Of a stretch of DNA of 64,000 nucleotides, positions 50,165-58,437 are shown piece after piece. Source of the DNA: JAYQKL01 sp049889415 (GTDB taxonomy: Bacteria > Pseudomonadota > Alphaproteobacteria > RS24); assembly GCA_049889415.1 (NCBI GenBank), contig JBMHDL010000003.1, positions 248,001-312,000 of the forward strand, read 5' to 3'. Each line of letters starts with the position of its first letter. The stretch's first letter is position 1. A program made the translations under genes and the position numbers. The notes under the pieces are model-generated. The model ran no database searches. It had not been told where the DNA came from and saw only the letters and a list, made by a program, of their open reading frames with translations.

Positions 50165-50808
50165 CCTACAGCGTCAAAGAAATCTTTTTTTCATTGCAGG
50201 GTGAAGGCGCGCAAGCCGGACGCCCGGCTGTCTTCTGCCGGTTTTCCGGCTGTAACCTCTGGTCTGGACTGGAGCGCGACCGCGCCAGTGCCCAATGCAC
50301 ATTCTGTGACACGGATTTTGTCGGAACTGATGGACAAAACGGCGGCAAATTCAAGACCGCCGAGGATCTGGCAGATGCGATTGCAGCACTTTGGCCAGAT
50401 CAGGACGCAATTGCTGATGCCTATGTGGTCTTCACCGGCGGGGAGCCCTTGTTGCAACTGGATAATGCACTGATTGATGCGGTTAAGAAATACGGGTTTG
50501 AAACCGCCATTGAAACCAATGGCACCCTGCCCGCTCCAGATGGGCTGGACTGGATCTGTGTCAGCCCGAAACCCGACAGTGAACTGGTCCAGACAAGAGG
50601 GCATGAACTGAAATTCGTTTATCCGCAATTGTCCCTGTCCCCGGAACAGTTCGCGGGGCTGGATTTCGAGCATTTTTATCTGCAGCCGATGGACGTCGCT
50701 GATGAGGCTGAAATGGCGCACAATGTTCAAGCCTGCATCGCCTATTGCCTGCAAAACCCGCAATGGCGGCTCAGCCTGCAGACACATAAAATCCTCGGAC
50801 TTGATTGA
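50149..50808 (+). CDS. queE: 7-carboxy-7-deazaguanine synthase QueE
   Basis: 219 residues. Radical-SAM cluster Cys are in CRFSGCNLW and CTFCDTDFVGT, separated by an insertion as in the QueE variants of alphaproteobacteria, with GEGAQAGRPAVF before and VFTGGEPLLQLD after. Ring-contracts 6-carboxytetrahydropterin. The start at 50149 overlaps queC; an ATG at 50161 on the queC stop is an alternative. Confidence 0.95.
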   Translation: METIMTYSVKEIFFSLQGEGAQAGRPAVFCRFSGCNLWSGLERDRASAQCTFCDTDFVGTDGQNGGKFKTAEDLADAIAALWPDQDAIADAYVVFTGGEPLLQLDNALIDAVKKYGFETAIETNGTLPAPDGLDWICVSPKPDSELVQTRGHELKFVYPQLSLSPEQFAGLDFEHFYLQPMDVADEAEMAHNVQACIAYCLQNPQWRLSLQTHKILGLD

Positions 50809-50856
50809 CCTCGGCCATTTCATCAGGCATATAGCCTTGCAAGAGGTAATTATGAC

Positions 50857-51228
50857 ATGCAGTTGACGCGTGAATTTCATTTTGATGCGGCCCACAGCCT
50901 GCAAAGCTATGAGCAGGGTCATCCCAATACCCGTATTCACGGGCACAGCTTTCGTGTGCGTGTAACATTGCAGGGGCAGCCGTCCGACGAAACCGGACAA
51001 ATTCTGGATCTGGCCGTGTTCGGTCAGGCACTGGAAGCCGTTCGTCTGCACTTGGACCATCACATGCTCAACGATATTAAAGGATTGGAAAACCCGACAT
51101 TGGAAAATATCTGCCTGTGGCTCTGGGATCAGTTGCAAACGGATCTGGAAGATTTATACGCTGTCGAAGTCAGCCGTGACAGCCTCGGTCAATCCTGCCT
51201 TTACAAAGGATCGCATCATGGCAAATAA
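50857..51228 (+). CDS. queD: 6-carboxytetrahydropterin synthase QueD
   Basis: 123 residues. Zinc ligands in FHFDAAHSL and THIHGHS-type segment RIHGHSFRV, catalytic region LDHHMLNDIKGLENPTLENICLWLW. Makes 6-carboxytetrahydropterin from dihydroneopterin triphosphate. The last bases overlap the queF start. Confidence 0.96.
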   Translation: MQLTREFHFDAAHSLQSYEQGHPNTRIHGHSFRVRVTLQGQPSDETGQILDLAVFGQALEAVRLHLDHHMLNDIKGLENPTLENICLWLWDQLQTDLEDLYAVEVSRDSLGQSCLYKGSHHGK

Positions 51229-51685
51229 TGGAAGTGACACAACCGGTGCAGAACAGCTTGGAAAAACCGTTAGCCTTCCAGTATCACCCGATGAGGCCGT
51301 GCTGGACGCAGTTCCAAACCCGCATCCGGATCTGGATTATGTCGCCCGTTTTGATGTCCCAGAATTCACTTCAATCTGCCCGAAAACCGGGCAACCGGAT
51401 TTCGCCCATATCGTTGTTGATTATGTCCCCGACCAACATTTGGTGGAAAGCAAGAGCTTCAAGCTTTTCATGAGCAGTTTCCGTAATCATGGTGCCTTTC
51501 ATGAAGACTGCACTCTGATGATCGCAAAACGCCTGATTGCCTGCATGCAACCGCGCTGGTTACGGATTGGGGGCTACTGGTATCCGCGCGGCGGCATTCC
51601 AATTGACGTTTTCTGGCAAACCGGCGAGCCACCGGCCGGACTTTTTATACCGGAACAGGGCGTTCCACCTTATCGCGGCCGTTAA
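51218..51685 (+). CDS. queF: NADPH-dependent 7-cyano-7-deazaguanine reductase QueF
   Basis: 155 residues from ATG 51218 (AAAGGA upstream), the short bacterial-type QueF. Catalytic Cys lies in EFTSICPKTGQPDFAHI, the QueF motif is ESKSFKLFMSSFRNHGAFHEDC, and the C-terminus contains RIGGYWYPRGGIPIDVFWQ. Reduces preQ0 nitrile to preQ1 amine. Ends the queuosine operon. Confidence 0.97.
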   Translation: MANNGSDTTGAEQLGKTVSLPVSPDEAVLDAVPNPHPDLDYVARFDVPEFTSICPKTGQPDFAHIVVDYVPDQHLVESKSFKLFMSSFRNHGAFHEDCTLMIAKRLIACMQPRWLRIGGYWYPRGGIPIDVFWQTGEPPAGLFIPEQGVPPYRGR

Positions 51686-51773
51686 TCAAACGTTGAGAGT
51701 CTTCATAAGTCTCTGTTTATTAAATCTAATAAAAATTCAAAGCCCCAACCCCGAAAAGCTTTTACCCTTAAAA

Positions 51774-51789
51774 GGAAAATCAATTTTCC
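51774..51789. promoter_or_regulatory. Palindrome GGAAAATCAATTTTCC before the accessory cassette
   Basis: 7-bp arms with a two-base centre, placed directly before the GGGAGGGGG ribosome binding site of the first cassette gene. Could be an operator or a small hairpin controlling translation; inferred from position. Confidence 0.4.
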
Positions 51790-51802
51790 GGGAGGGGGAA
51801 AA

Positions 51803-52069
51803 GTGACAACACAAATTACGGGGCTATGTGATTTTCTGGCCGCAGTCGGACAGTGTGGAACAATTGCTCGAATGGAATGTGAAAAAGCAGCATTGCAGTC
51901 GATTGACAGATATTTACAAGAGCCTGACGCCAATGGTGTCACTGGTTTAAAAACTCAACATATACGCATTGGCGAGCAAATCTTTAATGTGCCTGAGCTT
52001 GGGCTGGCTCCACCAGAACATCTAGACCTGAAGAGTCTGGAAATTTGTTTTAGACAGTTGTCGATATGA
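51803..52069 (+). CDS. Small protein, possibly DUF2589-like N-terminal half
   Basis: 88 residues, GTG start with a very strong GGGAGGGGG. N-terminal helix LCDFLAAVGQCGTIARMECEKAALQSIDRYLQE, then a short beta part FNVPELGLAPPEHLDLKSLEICFRQLSI. The helix-then-strand plan, and particularly the P-x-L-x-L-x-P-P-x-x-L-x-x-x-x-x-I-x-F pattern, resembles the first half of DUF2589 proteins (inference; similarity is weak by eye). Overlaps the next gene by four bases (ATGA), in another frame. First gene of a four-gene accessory cassette that is AT-richer than its flanks. Confidence 0.6.
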   Translation: MTTQITGLCDFLAAVGQCGTIARMECEKAALQSIDRYLQEPDANGVTGLKTQHIRIGEQIFNVPELGLAPPEHLDLKSLEICFRQLSI

Positions 52070-52272
52070 CATCACCGCAGGTTGGTATGGACGCAGACAC
52101 TGTGATATCCCCCACCAGGGGCAATCCCAAAATATCCATCGGATTAAGTAAAGGCCTTCTGGAAAATGGAACAGAAATTAATGTAAAGGCGGTTTATGAG
52201 CTTCAGGAAGCGACAGAAACAGCTCAACAAATTCGAGATAAAATCAACAAAACCTTGGCAATGGAGGCATAA
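52066..52272 (+). CDS. Small hypothetical protein, possibly the complementary DUF2589-like half
   Basis: 68 residues. N-terminal segment MTSPQVGMDADTVISP, a beta-like KISIGLSKGLLENGTEINVKAV, and a C-terminal helix EATETAQQIRDKINKTLA. The end of DUF2589 domains is also a strand followed by a helix (compare STLEVDINMAQ...GLMKVMDSINKVVE in the next gene). Its TAA lies in the same frame as the following gene, only four codons before that gene's ATG. Function unknown. Confidence 0.5.
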   Translation: MTSPQVGMDADTVISPTRGNPKISIGLSKGLLENGTEINVKAVYELQEATETAQQIRDKINKTLAMEA

Positions 52273-52284
52273 ATTACAGAATTT

Positions 52285-52863
52285 ATGGAACGCGAGGAGC
52301 AAAAGTTTAATGAATTGGGGCCGCAGCTCGGCGGCATGGCAGCAGCTATAGTAGAAGCAGATGCGATAGCGAAACAAAGAACCTTACAAAGACAAGTTGA
52401 AATTTTGGGCATGGACAACATAAAAGCAAGCGCCATAACAACTCTTGTTGGACAAGAGGATGCTTTACAGGTTGATTACGACATCCCCGTTGCCGTAGTT
52501 GCTGATATGCGGGGCCTGGAGGTGCAGACATCGACTATCAAAACCACCATGAATGTTTCGGCCAGTCGCGATAACAGCTTATCCATTGACTCTCAGACTG
52601 AAGCATCGGGCAGTGCCAAAATCGGGTTTGGACTTTTCAGCGCATCAGCAAGTTTTAAATCGACTGTCGGTGTGCATAAAGATGTAAGACGTAAATCAGA
52701 TTACAGCTCCACATTAGAAGTGGACATCAACATGGCACAATCACCTGTTCCGGAAGGATTGATGAAAGTCATGGACAGTATTAACAAGGTCGTGGAGGCT
52801 GCGACAGAAATTAATGTTGGCTTGACTTTAGACGGCTTGGATGAAACGGCACCTCAAGAATAA
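52285..52863 (+). CDS. DUF2589-family protein
   Basis: 192 residues, no signal or membrane segment. Layout matches DUF2589 as I know it: N-terminal LGGMAAAIVEADAIAKQRTLQRQVEIL helix, central strand VDYDIPVAVVADMRGLEVQTSTIKTTMNV, a Ser/Ala-rich middle SASRDNSLSIDSQTEASGSAKIGFGLFSASASFKST, then STLEVDINMAQSPVPEGLMKVMDSINKVV. No enzymatic motif. The start at 52285 has no good ribosome binding site (GGAGG is 17 bases off), so translation may depend on the preceding gene. The stop shares a base with the next start (TAATG). DUF2589 proteins are unassigned; a structural or assembly role is a guess. Confidence 0.72.
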   Translation: MEREEQKFNELGPQLGGMAAAIVEADAIAKQRTLQRQVEILGMDNIKASAITTLVGQEDALQVDYDIPVAVVADMRGLEVQTSTIKTTMNVSASRDNSLSIDSQTEASGSAKIGFGLFSASASFKSTVGVHKDVRRKSDYSSTLEVDINMAQSPVPEGLMKVMDSINKVVEAATEINVGLTLDGLDETAPQE

Positions 52864-53333
52864 TGCTTATCCAAACCACATCTGATGATGTCGTTTTTTC
52901 CGGTCACGGGTCTTCACTTCCCGCGGCTGGAAAAGTGACACGTGTTCCTGCAGGGGTGGAGTTCTTTCTTCTTGCCCCTCCAGGCGCAAGTATCACTAAC
53001 CGACTTGGGCAAGCGCTAGAACGTGGAGAACGGATAACCAGCCTGTTTATCAAATCCAAAATAACAAACCAATTTTCTCCGCACAGATACTCGGTTTACA
53101 CCTCAGACACAGGTGATGTCCCGAACATGGTGCTGCATCCCCCGCGTGGCTTGGACATGTCCGGCCAGATCGTGCCACATGTTATCGGGGTCGAAAAATC
53201 CACTGACCTGCATGATTTGTGGACAAGGGCTAAACCTTTTATAGATCCGCGGGGCACCACAAGGATTTTTTGGGCTGCCTGTTCCAGCATGAGACATGGT
53301 AGATCCCCATGTGTCGACATATACGGTGAGTGA
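52863..53333 (+). CDS. Stv-like putative adhesin/toxin-associated protein with caspase-like His and Cys motifs
   Basis: 156 residues. N-terminal DDVVFSGHGSSLP (His15), VPAGVEFFLLAPPGASI, central TGDVPNMVLHPPRGLDM and C-terminal TRIFWAACSSMRHG (Cys140). The order of hydrophobic strand-HG and hydrophobic strand-AAC matches the catalytic dyad blocks of clan CD (caspase-like) peptidases, and the VPxGVxxxxxxPxGxxI and WAAC motifs recall the 'putative adhesin Stv' domain. Both assignments are by memory of motifs and unverified. No secretion signal. Last gene of the cassette, overlapping the DUF2589-like gene by one base. Confidence 0.6.
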   Translation: MLIQTTSDDVVFSGHGSSLPAAGKVTRVPAGVEFFLLAPPGASITNRLGQALERGERITSLFIKSKITNQFSPHRYSVYTSDTGDVPNMVLHPPRGLDMSGQIVPHVIGVEKSTDLHDLWTRAKPFIDPRGTTRIFWAACSSMRHGRSPCVDIYGE

Positions 53334-53407
53334 TGGCAATTTACCTTGTCATGACCTGCAAACAGGCTTAGCACGGATATAAGAACAACATAACCTTGAG
53401 GTTTGAA

Positions 53408-53491
53408 GTGAAAAAATTTCTGATACCTGTCGCGCTTTGCCTGTTAGTTGCCGGATGCAGTCTTGACGTTCCATTCATTCCGGGCATTTAA
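53408..53491 (+). CDS. 27-residue lipoprotein
   Basis: GTG start preceded by TGAGG; sequence begins MKKFLIPVALCLLVAGCSLD, with a clear lipobox (LVAGC) and only about eleven residues after the acylated Cys, ending IPGI. Too short for standard gene callers. It lies in the gap between the accessory cassette and the convergent ilvD gene. Very short lipoproteins of this type (entericidin-like in size) are known in many Gram-negatives; function unknown. Confidence 0.65.
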   Translation: MKKFLIPVALCLLVAGCSLDVPFIPGI

Positions 53492-53506
53492 GCCGCCTGT
53501 AATGCC

Positions 53507-55225
53507 TTATACATCCGCAAACTGACGGGTTTCTTTTGCGCCGCCAGGATGCGTCACGGCGCCCTTGCGGGCAGAGCCGACAGTCTGTGCATACTTCCAA
53601 AGCGTTCCAGATGTAAAGCCATTGTCGCGTGGCTGCCATTTGGCGCGGCGGTCATCCAACACTTCCTGCGAGACCTTTAAGTCAAGTATGCCAGCCTCGG
53701 CGTCAATGATGATGATATCGCCATCCTCAACCAAACCAATCGGGCCGCCCTCTGCGGCCTCTGGCCCGACATGGCCGATGCAGAAACCACGGGTTGCACC
53801 TGAAAACCGGCCATCCGTAATCAGAGCCACCTTGTCACCATTTCCCTGACCGTAAATCGCCGCCGTCGTCGACAGCATTTCGCGCATGCCCGGGCCGCCT
53901 TTTGGACCTTCATACCGTATGATAATCACATCGCCGGCCTGATAGTCACCTTTCTCAACGGCAGCAAAGGCGTCCTCTTCGCGGTCAAAACACCGCGCCG
54001 GGCCTTCAAAGGTCAGCTTTTCCATACCGGCCACTTTGACGATCGCGCCGTCGGGCGCCAGTGACCCTTGCAGCCCAACCACACCACCGGTCGGGGTGAT
54101 GGGGTTGGTGACCGGATAAATGACTTTCTGTTCCGGATCAAAAGTGATGTCCTCCAGGTTTTCCGCCAGCGTTTTACCGGTCACGGTCAGACAGTCACCA
54201 TGGAGATAACCACCATCAAGAAGGGTTTTCAGCAACATCGGAACGCCGCCGGCTTCATACATGTCTTTGGCGACATATTGCCCACCGGGTTTCAGGTCAG
54301 CAATATATGGCGTCTTTTTGAAGATTTCAGCCACTTCCATGAGGTCAAAATCAATGCCGGCCTCATGCGCCATAGCCGGCAGATGCAGGCCGCCATTGGT
54401 CGAGCCGCCGGTAGCAGCCACCACAGTGGCGGCGTTTTCCAGCGCCTTACGGGTGACAATGTCACGGGGGCGGATATTGTTGGCGATCAAATCCATCACC
54501 GCCTTGCCCGAGGCTTCCGCATATTCATCGCGGCTAAGATAGGGTGCGGGGGCGCCGGCAGAGTTCGGCAGGGCCAGTCCGATGGCCTCGGACACACACG
54601 CCATGGTGTTGGCCGTGAACTGCCCGCCACATGCCCCGGCGCTTGGGCAGGCGACACATTCCAACTCATGCAATTCATCATCTTCCATATTGCCGGCGGC
54701 ATGCTGGCCGACAGCCTCAAACACATCAAGAACAGTCACATCCCTGCCCTTGAATTCGCCCGGCATGATCGAGCCGCCATACATGAACACACTCGGTACA
54801 TTGAGGCGCAGCATGGACATCATCAGCCCCGGGAGTGACTTGTCGCAGCCGGCCAAACCGACCATGGCATCGTAACAATGGCCGCGCATGGTCAGTTCCA
54901 CACTGTCGGCAATCACGTCGCGGGAGACCAACGAGCTTTTCATCCCCTCATGCCCCATAGCAATGCCGTCTGTAACACTGATGGTACAGAACTCACGTGG
55001 CGTGCCATCCGCTCCCTTGACCCCTTTTTTGACGGCCTGCGCCTGGCGCATCAGGGCAATATTGCACGGCGCCGCCTCATTCCAGCAAGACACCACGCCA
55101 ACAAATGGCTGATTGATCTCCTCTTCCGTCATACCCATGGCATAATAGTAGGACCGGTGCGGCGAGCGCTCTGGACCAACGGAAACGTGACGGCTTGGCA
55201 GTTTGGATTTGTCAAATTTGCTCAT
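53507..55225 (-). CDS. ilvD: Dihydroxy-acid dehydratase IlvD
   Basis: 572 residues. Cluster Cys lie in VSCWNEAAPCN, GLAGCDKSLPGLMM and CVACPSAGACGGQFTANTMA; C-terminal motif GRFSGATRGFCIGHVGPEAAEGGPIGLVEDGD. Dehydrates dihydroxy-acids in isoleucine, valine and pantothenate synthesis. Starts 28 bases after valS ends on the same strand. Confidence 0.97.
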   Translation of the reverse strand: MSKFDKSKLPSRHVSVGPERSPHRSYYYAMGMTEEEINQPFVGVVSCWNEAAPCNIALMRQAQAVKKGVKGADGTPREFCTISVTDGIAMGHEGMKSSLVSRDVIADSVELTMRGHCYDAMVGLAGCDKSLPGLMMSMLRLNVPSVFMYGGSIMPGEFKGRDVTVLDVFEAVGQHAAGNMEDDELHELECVACPSAGACGGQFTANTMACVSEAIGLALPNSAGAPAPYLSRDEYAEASGKAVMDLIANNIRPRDIVTRKALENAATVVAATGGSTNGGLHLPAMAHEAGIDFDLMEVAEIFKKTPYIADLKPGGQYVAKDMYEAGGVPMLLKTLLDGGYLHGDCLTVTGKTLAENLEDITFDPEQKVIYPVTNPITPTGGVVGLQGSLAPDGAIVKVAGMEKLTFEGPARCFDREEDAFAAVEKGDYQAGDVIIIRYEGPKGGPGMREMLSTTAAIYGQGNGDKVALITDGRFSGATRGFCIGHVGPEAAEGGPIGLVEDGDIIIIDAEAGILDLKVSQEVLDDRRAKWQPRDNGFTSGTLWKYAQTVGSARKGAVTHPGGAKETRQFADV

Positions 55226-55253
55226 GATTTTACCTGTCTGGATGTATTGTCTT

Positions 55254-57941
55254 TTAATCTAGCCGGCTGAGGGCAGCTTTCAATTTATCGCGCATGGCTT
55301 CCTCTTCTGCCAGTCGCACCTTATTCTCTGCAATCACGGCCTCTGGTGCCTTGGCGAGAAAGCCTTCATTGCTCAGTTTGCCGGAGAGCTTTTTAATCTC
55401 GCCCTCGGCTTTCCCAATCTCTTTTTTCAGTCTCGCGGCTTCCGCCTCAAAGTCAATAACACCCTTAAGCGGTAACGCGAAGGTCGCCTCTTCAATAACA
55501 GTTTGCACCGCTCCAGCCGACACGGCGTCAGCAAAAGTGATATGCTCCAGACGCGCCAGACGCATAAGAATATCCTGCATGGCATCCAGGCGGGTTTTTG
55601 TGGTTTCTGATGCCCCGACAATCTCCAACGGTATCTGCGCCCCGGCCGGCACATTCATTTCGGAGCGCACAGAGCGGATTTCAGTGATAGCCTTAATCAG
55701 CCACTCAACCTCGGCATCCGCATCGGATGCAATCAACTTGTCAGAAAGCTGCGGCCAAGTATCCAGCATCAGGTGATGATCCCGCGCACCGGTCTTGGCC
55801 CAAAGCTCTTCAGTGACAAAGGGCATAAACGGGTGTAACAGCCGGAAGGCCTGCTCCAACACCCATTTGGCGGCGGATTGAGTCTCGGTCTTGGCGGTCT
55901 CATCCGTACCCTGGAAAACCGGCTTGGCAAGCTCAACATACCAGTCACAAAACCCGTTCCAGATGAATTGATAAACGGCAGCGGCGGCATCATTAAAGCG
56001 GTATGACTCCAGGGCTTTGGTGATTGCATTTTGTGCCCGCACAACTTCGCCGACCATCCATTGGTTGAGCGGCAAACGAGCTTTTGCCGGATCAAATGCG
56101 GGCGCTTCGAAGCAACCATTCATGTCGCAAAACCGAGCAGCATTCCACAATTTGGTGCCGAAATTCCGATAACCTTCAACCCGCTGCTCACTGAGTTTGA
56201 TGTCGCGCCCCATCGCCGCCATCGCCGTCAGGGTAAAGCGCAGGGCATCGGCGCCGTATTTGTCGCAAATCTCCAGCGGGTCAATCACATTGCCCTTGGA
56301 TTTTGACATTTTCTGGCCCTTTTCATCGCGCACAAGAGCATGAATATAAACCGTGTGAAACGGCACCTCCTGCTTGAAATGCAGCCCCATCATCATCATC
56401 CGGGCAACCCAGAAGAATATGATGTCGAAGCCTGTGACCAGAACATCGGTTTTGTAATGGCGGTTGACCTCAGCCGTCTCTTCCGGCCACCCAAGAGTGG
56501 AAAACGGCCACAGGGCAGATGAGAACCAGGTATCGAGCACATCTTCGTCACGCGCCAATACATGGGTTTCACCATAATGCGCATCGGCTTTGGCCTGCGC
56601 ATCGGCTTCATCATGTGCCACAAAGACCTCGCCGTCCGGCCCATACCATGCCGGGATTTGATGCCCCCACCATAATTGTCTGGAAATGCACCAGGGCTGA
56701 ATGTTGTTCATCCATTCAAAATAGGTTTTTTCCCAATTTGCCGGTACAAATTTTGTCTCACCAGATTTTACCGCAGCGATAGCAGGCTTGGCTAATGTTT
56801 CGGCATCCACATACCACTGGTCGGTCAACCACGGTTCAATCACCTGATCCGACCGGTCGCCAAACGGCACCATATGCGTATTATCTTCAATTTTATCAAG
56901 CAGACCGAGTGCTTCAATTTCAGCGACAACGCGCTTACGCGCCTCAAAACGGTCCAGCCCCTGCCAATTATCCCGTCCTGGCATATCGGCAAACACCTCG
57001 TCCGATAAATCCAGCGCAGCGTGCTGGTCCAGGATGTTGATGGCCGCCAAACCACAGCGCTTCCCAACCTCAAAATCATTGAAATCATGAGCTGGGGTGA
57101 TTTTGACCGCGCCTGACCCCTGCTCCGGATCAGCATAATCGTCAGCAACAATGGGAATATGGCGGCCGACAATCGGCAAAACAACGTGCTTGCCAATCAT
57201 GTCCTGATAGCGCGGGTCATCCGGATGAACCGCCACGCCGGTATCTCCGAGCATGGTTTCCGGCCGTGTTGTCGCCACCGTTATATGTCCAGACCCGTCA
57301 GCCAGCGGATAATTGAAGTGCCACATATGGGACGCCACTTCCTTTTGCACCACCTCAAGGTCAGAAATCGCGGTCAGCAGGCCCGGGTCCCAATTCACCA
57401 GCCGCTTATCCTTATAAATCAAGCCCTGTTCATATAACTCGACAAACACTTTCAAGACGGCCTGCGACAGGCCATCATCCATGGTGAAGCGCTCCCGGCT
57501 CCAGTCGCAGGACGCGCCGAGACGGCGCAATTGACGAGTGATCGTCGACCCGCTCTCCTCTTTCCAGGCCCAGACCCGGTCGAGAAATTTTTCCCGACCC
57601 ATATCCCGGCGAGACGGCTCATCACGTTCCGCCAGTTGCCGTTCCACCACCATTTGTGTCGCAATACCAGCATGGTCCGTGCCGGGCTGCCACAAGACAT
57701 CGCGCCCGCGCATACGTTCAAAACGGCATAAAATATCCTGAAGTGTGTTGTTGAGGGCATGGCCCATATGCAGACTGCCGGTCACATTGGGCGGCGGTAT
57801 GACAATCGTGTATGGCTCCGCTTCTGGAACCCGCCCGGCGTTGAAACAGCCATCATCTTCCCAAGCCTGATACAGACGGCGCTCCAATGCGGCCGGATCA
57901 TAGGTTTTATCTAGCTTTGCGGTGTTTTGCGGGTCGGACAT
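55254..57941 (-). CDS. valS: Valyl-tRNA synthetase
   Basis: 895 residues, a typical length. Class I signature VIPPPNVTGSLHMGHALNN (HIGH variant HMGH), editing domain TTRPETMLGDTGVAVHPDD, KMSKS loop QKMSKSKGNVIDPLE, and a C-terminal coiled-coil arm (LKKEIGKAEGEIKKLSGKLSNEGFLAKAP). Charges tRNA-Val. It is downstream of tolC on the same strand as in other alphaproteobacteria. Confidence 0.98.
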   Translation of the reverse strand: MSDPQNTAKLDKTYDPAALERRLYQAWEDDGCFNAGRVPEAEPYTIVIPPPNVTGSLHMGHALNNTLQDILCRFERMRGRDVLWQPGTDHAGIATQMVVERQLAERDEPSRRDMGREKFLDRVWAWKEESGSTITRQLRRLGASCDWSRERFTMDDGLSQAVLKVFVELYEQGLIYKDKRLVNWDPGLLTAISDLEVVQKEVASHMWHFNYPLADGSGHITVATTRPETMLGDTGVAVHPDDPRYQDMIGKHVVLPIVGRHIPIVADDYADPEQGSGAVKITPAHDFNDFEVGKRCGLAAINILDQHAALDLSDEVFADMPGRDNWQGLDRFEARKRVVAEIEALGLLDKIEDNTHMVPFGDRSDQVIEPWLTDQWYVDAETLAKPAIAAVKSGETKFVPANWEKTYFEWMNNIQPWCISRQLWWGHQIPAWYGPDGEVFVAHDEADAQAKADAHYGETHVLARDEDVLDTWFSSALWPFSTLGWPEETAEVNRHYKTDVLVTGFDIIFFWVARMMMMGLHFKQEVPFHTVYIHALVRDEKGQKMSKSKGNVIDPLEICDKYGADALRFTLTAMAAMGRDIKLSEQRVEGYRNFGTKLWNAARFCDMNGCFEAPAFDPAKARLPLNQWMVGEVVRAQNAITKALESYRFNDAAAAVYQFIWNGFCDWYVELAKPVFQGTDETAKTETQSAAKWVLEQAFRLLHPFMPFVTEELWAKTGARDHHLMLDTWPQLSDKLIASDADAEVEWLIKAITEIRSVRSEMNVPAGAQIPLEIVGASETTKTRLDAMQDILMRLARLEHITFADAVSAGAVQTVIEEATFALPLKGVIDFEAEAARLKKEIGKAEGEIKKLSGKLSNEGFLAKAPEAVIAENKVRLAEEEAMRDKLKAALSRLD

Positions 57942-58057
57942 CTCTTACTCTGAATTGCAAATTCATCTGCCTTTCACCTACACCAAGCGGCCTCTGGCTT
58001 CAAGCATGGTTTTGCCGCATGACAGGACGAACTTCGACAATGTGAGCAAGAACAGTG

Positions 58058-58387
58058 TTAGCTACGCCATCCCTCGCCCAACCGCATACGTCCAGCGGAC
58101 AATTCCCGATGAATGATTTGGCGCACCGTCGTCGTGACCAGATCCCTGATCGCAGCTTCCTGCTGAGCCGGTGAGGAAATGCCGTCCCCTTCGAAGCTCG
58201 CCCCCTGCAAAATCTCGTCAATCGCATGGTGCAAGTGATAGGCCAGAACGCCCCTCTCTGAATCGGAAACCTGCCGGGCGGATGACAGAAATGCGGGAAT
58301 TTTCCCCGGCGGCATTTCAAAAGGGGTTATCTGTGGTTCAGTTCTCGACTGTGATGTCTGTCTGCGTTTTCTGATGAAGCGTTTCAT
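58058..58387 (-). CDS. Hypothetical protein in the popZ (DUF2497) position
   Basis: 109 residues, AAGGAAG well placed before the ATG. Basic N-terminus (MKRFIRKRRQTSQSR), a Pro-rich linker, then a helical region SDSERGVLAYHLHHAIDEIL and QEAAIRDLVTTTVRQIIHREL. Between tolC and valS alphaproteobacteria usually encode PopZ/DUF2497, whose C-terminal consensus is not visible here. It could be a strongly diverged or shrunken replacement; no function is assigned. Confidence 0.6.
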   Translation of the reverse strand: MKRFIRKRRQTSQSRTEPQITPFEMPPGKIPAFLSSARQVSDSERGVLAYHLHHAIDEILQGASFEGDGISSPAQQEAAIRDLVTTTVRQIIHRELSAGRMRLGEGWRS

Positions 58388-58437
58388 GAAGTCTTCCTTT
58401 CGCGTGGAACGCCTTACAAGAAACTGAAAAACAACAC

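Noticed and set aside
50191..51138. 315-codon open frame on the minus strand
   Set aside because: Antisense to queE/queD, no recognisable domain; shadow frame.
54068..54838. 256-codon plus-strand frame opposite ilvD
   Set aside because: Shadow of a highly conserved gene; composition is that of reverse-complemented codons.
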